A stretch of DNA of 17,826 nt from contig JAFLCF010000088.1 in assembly GCA_017303735.1 (NCBI GenBank), forward strand, positions 1 through 17,826, given 5' to 3'. The translations under genes and the position numbers were made by a program. Below the pieces are notes generated by a model. That model was not told the origin of the DNA and ran no database searches. It saw only the letters and a list, made by a program, of their open reading frames with translations. Positions 14,035-17,826 of the stretch are shown one piece after another. The number at the start of each line of letters is the position of its first letter. Within the stretch, counting starts at the first letter, position 1. Source of the DNA: Anaerolineae bacterium (GTDB taxonomy: Bacteria; Chloroflexota; Anaerolineae; Anaerolineales; Villigracilaceae).

Positions 14035-15222
14035 ATGCAAACTCTCAACCAGCAATTCGAACTCATACGCCAGTCTGCCACCGTCTCGTTGACAGATCGT
14101 ATCCTCGCGCTCAAAGCCAGCGGCAAACCGATCATCAGCTTGCAAGTAGGTGACCCGGATTTTGGAACGCATCCTTCCATTGCTGAAGCGGCGCTCAAAG
14201 CCATGCAAGATGGGCAAACGCATTACGGTCCATCGAACGGTACGTTTGAACTTCGCAAAGCGATTGCACACAAACTTCAACGCGATGAAGGCGTAAGCTA
14301 CGACCCCAACACGGAGATCCTCGTCACCAATGGCGGCATCCACGCCTATTACACGGCGATGCAATCTATTTTGAATCCGGGCGATGATGTGCTGATCCCC
14401 GACCCTTCCTGGGCGACTCATTCGAATATGGCGACCATGCTGCGCGGAAACGTCATCCGCATCCCTGCCCCCGCCGAGAATGGATTCATCCCTCATTTCG
14501 ACTCTTGGCTGAAAGCTTTGACTCCCAAAACCCGCATCATCGTCCTTAACTACCCCTCAAATCCAACCGGGGCTTACCCTACCCGTGAGTATTTACAACA
14601 ACTCCAAGACTTTGCCGCCAAACATAATTTATGGATCGTTGCCGATGAAGTTTATGGAAGCTTATATTATGGCGGGAAGCCGACCAGTGCCGCTGCCATT
14701 GAAGGCGCCAAAGAGCGGACCTTGATCGTTCACAGCCTATCCAAATCCTACGCCATGACGGGTTGGCGTGTGGGTTTCCTCGCGGCACCTGCCAAAGTGA
14801 TCGGCAATGCCTTGAAAGCCAGCCAAAACTCGATCACTTGTGTGGCTCCCTTCATTCAAAAAGCAGCCGCCTTTGCACTGACCGACCCTGCCATGCAAGA
14901 GGTGACTTTATCTATGCGGGCGGCATATGCCAAACGTCGTGAGCTGGTTCTGAAACTTGCTCGTGAATATGAAAGTGATAAGGTTATCGTTACGCCTTCT
15001 CAAGGCGCGTTCTACTTCTTCCTTGATATGCGTCCGCTGAAAATGACTTCGGTCGAGATCTGCGAAAAGTTACTGGATGATGTTGGCGTGGCGCTAGTGC
15101 CTGGCTCTGCATTTGGTGAGCAAGGCGAAGGCTTTGCCCGTCTGTGCATCGCCGCTTCGGATGAAGATGTGGAAGCGGGTTTTCGAAAAGTTGTAGAGTG
15201 GGCAGAGAACGTTAATCGATAA
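14035..15222 (+). CDS. PLP-dependent class I/II aminotransferase (aspartate/aromatic type)
   Basis: A 395-residue fold-type I aminotransferase. The PLP-binding residues are readable: N176 in YPSNPTG, D204 and Y207 in ADEVYG, the Schiff-base lysine K237 in SLSKSYAMTGWRVGF, and R245. The overall pattern is that of the I-gamma group (AspB-like, broad aspartate, aromatic or prephenate aminotransferases). The ATG at 14035 follows CAGGTGTTAAACC, a modest site. The gene is 56 bp before prephenate dehydratase on the same strand, so the likely role is the amino-transfer step of phenylalanine synthesis, on phenylpyruvate or on prephenate via arogenate; this is inferred from context, as the sequence alone does not fix the substrate. 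Its stop codon is the first base of a heptamer array. Confidence 0.92.
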   Translation: MQTLNQQFELIRQSATVSLTDRILALKASGKPIISLQVGDPDFGTHPSIAEAALKAMQDGQTHYGPSNGTFELRKAIAHKLQRDEGVSYDPNTEILVTNGGIHAYYTAMQSILNPGDDVLIPDPSWATHSNMATMLRGNVIRIPAPAENGFIPHFDSWLKALTPKTRIIVLNYPSNPTGAYPTREYLQQLQDFAAKHNLWIVADEVYGSLYYGGKPTSAAAIEGAKERTLIVHSLSKSYAMTGWRVGFLAAPAKVIGNALKASQNSITCVAPFIQKAAAFALTDPAMQEVTLSMRAAYAKRRELVLKLAREYESDKVIVTPSQGAFYFFLDMRPLKMTSVEICEKLLDDVGVALVPGSAFGEQGEGFARLCIAASDEDVEAGFRKVVEWAENVNR

Positions 15223-15261
15223 TTTGATATTCGATTTGCAAATACCGAATATCGAATTATC
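15220..15261. repeat. Heptamer array and hairpin between aminotransferase and pheA
   Basis: Tandem units of consensus GAATATC fill the gap after the aminotransferase stop (15220-15222). The same bases form a long hairpin: 15219-15234 pairs with 15246-15261, 16 bp with one G-U, around a loop centred on ATTTGCAAAT. It has no T-run, so it may not stop transcription; it leaves 17 bp for the pheA ribosome binding site. Confidence 0.6.
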
Positions 15262-15278
15262 TACGATCGGAGAGTTTT

Positions 15279-16094
15279 ATGAAAATATCCTTCCAAGGCG
15301 AACCCGGCGCGTATAGCGAGCAAGCGGTTTTCAATTATTACGGCAAAGAGGTTGAAACGGTTCCATGTGAATCGTTTGATGTGATGTTCGACACTGTTAT
15401 TTCTGGCAAGAGCGATGCAGCGTTGGCTCCGATTGAGAATTCATTGGCGGGCAGTATCCACCAGAATTACGATCTACTCTTGCGCCATAATTTACATATC
15501 GTAGGGGAGTATTTCTTGCGCGTGCGGCATTGTCTCATTGCTAATCCCGGCGTGAAAAAGGAAGATATCAAGAAAGCGATTAGCCATCCGCAGGCGTTGG
15601 GTCAGTGTGCGGCGTATCTGCGAGACAGAGGCATTAAACCTGAAACTGTATATGATACGGCGGGAAGTGTGAAGATGCTCAAAGAATCTGGTGCAAAAGA
15701 TGTGGCGGCAATTGCTTCAAAGCGGGCGGCTGAGTTGTATGGCATGCAAATTCTGGAAGAAGGCATTGAAGATAACCAGGAAAACTTTACGCGTTTTCTT
15801 GCTGTCCAACGAGAAGCAGTTGTCCCGAAGGAAGAGGCGAAGACTTCCATCGTGTTTACGTTGAAAAATGTCCCCGGTTCGTTGTTCAAGGCGATGTCTG
15901 TTTTTGCGCTTCGTGATATCGACCTGACCAAGATCGAGTCGCGCCCATTGCAGGGAAGTCCGTGGGAATATCTTTTTTATATCGATTTCATTGGCTCGAC
16001 CCAAAACGAAACTGTGCAGCGTGCCTTAGATCATTTGGGGGAATATGCTGTGATGTTACGAGTGCTGGGGTCGTACCCGCGTTTCAAAGGATAA
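15279..16094 (+). CDS. pheA: Prephenate dehydratase
   Basis: This cytoplasmic enzyme converts prephenate to phenylpyruvate in phenylalanine biosynthesis. The 271-residue monofunctional form has the periplasmic-binding-protein-like catalytic domain (1-180; FQGEPGAYSEQA at 5-16, PIENSLAGSI at 51-60, catalytic NFTRF at 169-173) and a C-terminal ACT domain (about 188-268). The ACT domain shows VPGSL (198-202) and IESRP (219-223), equivalents of the GALV and ESRP motifs of the phenylalanine feedback site, so allosteric inhibition is expected. There is no chorismate mutase domain. The ATG at 15279 follows CGGAGAG. It probably forms an operon with the aminotransferase, and a 14-bp terminator follows directly. 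Confidence 0.96.
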   Translation: MKISFQGEPGAYSEQAVFNYYGKEVETVPCESFDVMFDTVISGKSDAALAPIENSLAGSIHQNYDLLLRHNLHIVGEYFLRVRHCLIANPGVKKEDIKKAISHPQALGQCAAYLRDRGIKPETVYDTAGSVKMLKESGAKDVAAIASKRAAELYGMQILEEGIEDNQENFTRFLAVQREAVVPKEEAKTSIVFTLKNVPGSLFKAMSVFALRDIDLTKIESRPLQGSPWEYLFYIDFIGSTQNETVQRALDHLGEYAVMLRVLGSYPRFKG

Positions 16095-16095
16095 T

Positions 16096-16127
16096 AAAAA
16101 TCTCCGCAAGTAGTTGCGGAGATTTTT
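16096..16127. terminator. Bidirectional intrinsic terminator, pheA / methyltransferase
   Basis: AAAAATCTCCGCAA (16096-16109) pairs perfectly with TTGCGGAGATTTTT (16114-16127) around GTAG. The A and T runs let it act on both strands; it starts 1 bp after the pheA stop and lies 4 bp from the stop of the convergent gene. Confidence 0.93.
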
Positions 16128-16131
16128 ATGT

Positions 16132-16812
16132 TTAGAAGATGTAAGGGATAAGCCGCCAGGTTTTGGATTGATACTCTTCCCATTCCTTGCCAAATTCCTG
16201 ATGCATCATTTTTTCTTCTGCAAAAACACGCCAGATCAAAACACCAGCCAATGTGAGGACGGTGAGGATGCTGATCAGGGAACGGAAGGTGAGCGAGATG
16301 CCCGTGAAAAAGAGAAGGATGCCCAAATAGCGCGGATGACGGATTACTTGGTAAGGTCCGCTTTGGATGAGTTTGTGGTCTTTCTGCAAAGTGACTTCGA
16401 TGCTGAACTGCTTGGCGAGATATTTTTCGCCTGCTTGCATAAGAACGAAACCGGGAACGGCGACGGTCAAGCCGATATAGCGGACAAGGTTTTCTACGTT
16501 CAGAACTCCAAATGAACTGCTATCTGATGAAGGGGCAAGGATGACAATGCCAAGGCTGAAGAGTTGAATCAGGATCAAGTCTGTTTTGCTGGTGGGAGCA
16601 TCGCTTTTGCGATTCTCTTGGTTTTGCCCTACTCGTGGATTATAGATCAACGAAAATATCTGCAAGATGAAAATGACAATGACATACGCTATGCGGGCGG
16701 GGTTCTCGAAAAATGCAGGAATGTGACCAAGTCCCCAGCCGAGGAGGGGAAGCCCAATGAAAATGACGGAGCCTGCAAACAAAGAAAGGAAGAAGCGGGG
16801 GAGTGATTTCAT
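16132..16812 (-). CDS. ICMT/PEMT-family membrane methyltransferase
   Basis: A 226-residue membrane protein with about five hydrophobic segments and the C-terminal SAM-binding region of the isoprenylcysteine/phospholipid methyltransferase group: GPYQVIRHPRYLG (152-164), an EE pair (199-200) and the F-x-x-EW-x-x-Y ending (207-214). In bacteria these proteins are mostly uncharacterised; the substrate could be a lipid or another membrane-bound thiol or amine. The ATG at 16812 has AAGGA about 11 nt upstream, rather far. It is divergent from arsR, and the shared 115-bp gap contains the arsR promoter and operator. It is convergent with pheA. Confidence 0.85.
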   Translation of the reverse strand: MKSLPRFFLSLFAGSVIFIGLPLLGWGLGHIPAFFENPARIAYVIVIFILQIFSLIYNPRVGQNQENRKSDAPTSKTDLILIQLFSLGIVILAPSSDSSSFGVLNVENLVRYIGLTVAVPGFVLMQAGEKYLAKQFSIEVTLQKDHKLIQSGPYQVIRHPRYLGILLFFTGISLTFRSLISILTVLTLAGVLIWRVFAEEKMMHQEFGKEWEEYQSKTWRLIPYIF

Positions 16813-16859
16813 ATTGTTTTATTCCTTTTTGGATTTGGCAAAAGTATAAATGATTCTAC

Positions 16860-16888
16860 TTGACAAAACAGAAAATGTGTTCTAAAAT
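16860..16888 (+). promoter_or_regulatory. Sigma70-type promoter of arsR-AHSA1
   Basis: TTGACA (16860-16865), a 17-bp spacer and TAAAAT (16883-16888) form a near-consensus promoter, the best in the window. Initiation is expected near 16895, giving a leader of about 33 nt. Confidence 0.85.
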
Positions 16889-16899
16889 ACTTGAAAATA

Positions 16900-16915
16900 G
16901 TAACCAATCAGTTAC
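16900..16915 (+). promoter_or_regulatory. Probable ArsR operator
   Basis: GTAAC (16900-16904) and GTTAC (16911-16915) form a dyad with a 6-bp centre, just after the predicted initiation point. Its place between promoter and arsR start suggests autorepression by ArsR blocking the polymerase. Confidence 0.6.
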
Positions 16916-16927
16916 ATATAGGAATTT

Positions 16928-17245
16928 ATGAGACGAGACGTATTTCAAGCCATTGCAGACCCAAACCGACGCGCCATTTTGGCATTGCTTTCGCAACAGA
17001 GATTGACCTTGAACGGTGTCGCCGAGAATTTTCGCATTAGCCGTCCGGCGGTGTCGCGTCATATCAAGATCTTGAAAGAGTGCGGGCTGGTGGTTGTCAT
17101 CCCGCAGGGACGCGAGCGTTTTGTGGAAGCGCGCTTTGACCGGCTGGGTGAGGTCAGCGATTGGATCGAACAGTATCGTCAAATTTGGGAAGACAGATAT
17201 AACCGCCTCGATGATTTATTGGCACAGATGAAAAAGGAGAAATGA
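16928..17245 (+). CDS. ArsR-family winged-helix transcriptional regulator
   Basis: A 105-residue DNA-binding protein. The N-terminal [16 protein letters not shown] (6-21) and the recognition helix region [13 protein letters not shown] (37-49) followed by a GLV...GRER beta wing (53-64) are typical of ArsR. It has only one Cys (C52) and lacks the CxC metal site, so it is probably not a metal sensor but the type that partners an AHSA1/SRPBCC protein. The ATG at 16928 has only a weak AGGA. It is 1 bp from the downstream AHSA1 gene, whose ribosome binding site lies in the last arsR codons, so the two are translationally coupled. A dyad upstream suggests autoregulation. Confidence 0.93.
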   Translation: MRRDVFQAIADPNRRAILALLSQQRLTLNGVAENFRISRPAVSRHIKILKECGLVVVIPQGRERFVEARFDRLGEVSDWIEQYRQIWEDRYNRLDDLLAQMKKEK

Positions 17246-17246
17246 C

Positions 17247-17732
17247 ATGCCCTCGAAAAATAAAGTCAACGTAACCGCCGAACCCGGTAAGCAGGAGGTG
17301 TTCATCACCCGCGAATTCGATGCGCCGCGTGAACTCGTTTACAAAGCGCATATCGACCCGAAATTGTATGTGCAATGGCTCGGCCCGCATGGATATGAAA
17401 TGATTCTCGAAGAATTTGAACCGGTCAGCGGCGGAAAGTATCGCTATATTCACAAGGACAAGGAAGGCAACGAATACGGTTTTCATGGCACCTTCCATGA
17501 GGTGTCAGAAGAGTTGATGATCCAAACTTTTGAATTTGAAGGCATGCCCGAACCTGGACATGTAACTCTCGACACGATGCGGCTTGAAAAATTACCAAAT
17601 GATCGAACAAGGGTAACGATTCAATCTGTGTTTCAATCGGTTGCTGACCGCGATGGCATGATTCAATCTGGCATGGAGACAGGCGTGCGCGAAGGCTACG
17701 AACGGTTAGATGACATTCTGGCAGCGAAATAG
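17247..17732 (+). CDS. SRPBCC/AHSA1-domain protein
   Basis: A 161-residue START-like (SRPBCC) protein of the AHSA1 family, which forms a deep hydrophobic pocket for unknown lipids or small molecules. Characteristic are [17 protein letters not shown] (near 24-40), the WLGPHGYE turn (near 48-55), [13 protein letters not shown] and the C-terminal [18 protein letters not shown] helix. It is paired with an adjacent ArsR gene, a very common arrangement in which the regulator controls the pair; the ligand is unknown. The ATG at 17247 follows AAGGAG across the arsR stop. It has no signal peptide or TM segment. Confidence 0.93.
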   Translation: MPSKNKVNVTAEPGKQEVFITREFDAPRELVYKAHIDPKLYVQWLGPHGYEMILEEFEPVSGGKYRYIHKDKEGNEYGFHGTFHEVSEELMIQTFEFEGMPEPGHVTLDTMRLEKLPNDRTRVTIQSVFQSVADRDGMIQSGMETGVREGYERLDDILAAK

Positions 17733-17753
17733 TAACGAATGAGAGACTTAAGA

Positions 17754-17826
17754 ATGGATCAAATTTCATCGACTAGTTCATTATTGGCAATTGGCGCATC
17801 CGTTGCAGTTTTGGTATTGCTGGCTG
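17754..17826 (+). CDS. Start of a probable membrane protein (cut by window end)
   Basis: Only 24 complete codons are seen. After MDQISSTSS a hydrophobic stretch begins (LLAIGASVAVLVLLA), fitting a first TM segment. It starts 21 bp after the AHSA1 stop without a clear ribosome binding site. ArsR-AHSA1 pairs are often followed by small membrane proteins such as DoxX, but too little is present to assign a family. Confidence 0.4.
   Translation, partial: MDQISSTSSLLAIGASVAVLVLLA

Noticed and set aside
1..17826. Defence island, integrated element or prophage
   Set aside because: No integrase, transposase, nuclease, toxin-antitoxin or phage structural gene was found, and the gene content is ordinary chromosome.

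Overview
The window reads as a stretch of chromosome from a Chloroflexota bacterium, probably Anaerolineae/Anaerolineales. This is inferred from the protein set: a two-domain ThyX, bacterial inositol-1-phosphate synthase, Pro/Thr-rich lipoproteins with LysM and FxLYD-like domains, and a family-5 binding protein next to a membrane-anchored peptidase. There are no rRNA or tRNA genes, CRISPR arrays, transposases or phage genes. Most of it is housekeeping and envelope genes in short operons separated by clear intrinsic terminators.

Layout. 1-1893 (minus): cytochrome c maturation genes ccmE and ccmF (ccmF runs off the left edge); CcmE has Cys in place of the heme-binding His. 2153-5114 (plus): a signal-peptide and TM-anchored HExxH peptidase overlapping an ABC oligopeptide-type binding protein. 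5187-6101 (minus): a LysM/FxLYD-like lipoprotein. 6183-7169 (plus): an aldo/keto reductase. 7213-8622 (minus): a double-length ThyX-family protein. 8733-11416 (minus): a probable three-gene operon of two paralogous NodB-like deacetylase lipoproteins, the second apparently catalytically dead, followed by a HIT protein. 11510-12598 (minus): inositol-3-phosphate synthase, divergent from a soluble GAF histidine kinase (12696-13955, plus). 14035-16094 (plus): a class I aminotransferase and prephenate dehydratase, a plausible phenylalanine pair. 16132-16812 (minus): an ICMT/PEMT-like membrane methyltransferase, divergent from an ArsR-AHSA1 pair (16928-17732, plus) with a readable promoter and operator. 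A membrane protein starts at 17754 and is cut by the window end.

The most unusual non-coding signal is a set of degenerate tandem heptamers at five loci (7875-7909, 8636-8687, 10200-10229, 11372-11406 with 11481-11522, and 15220-15261). Each locus has its own consensus, but all fit a skeleton G-W-N-N-N-T-C. Several are arranged as inverted arms. They sit at gene edges (beginning at or covering stop codons, abutting a ribosome binding site, encoding part of a signal peptide) and one lies in frame inside the ThyX linker. Two further palindrome families are seen: G-rich REP-like elements (1327-1363, 5126-5186) and hairpins sharing a GGGGCTNAGCCC core (6125-6163, 7171-7213). The most interesting protein observations are the CxxxY CcmE, the split ThyX motif, the deacetylase/pseudodeacetylase pair, and a binding protein one base away from a lipobox cysteine.
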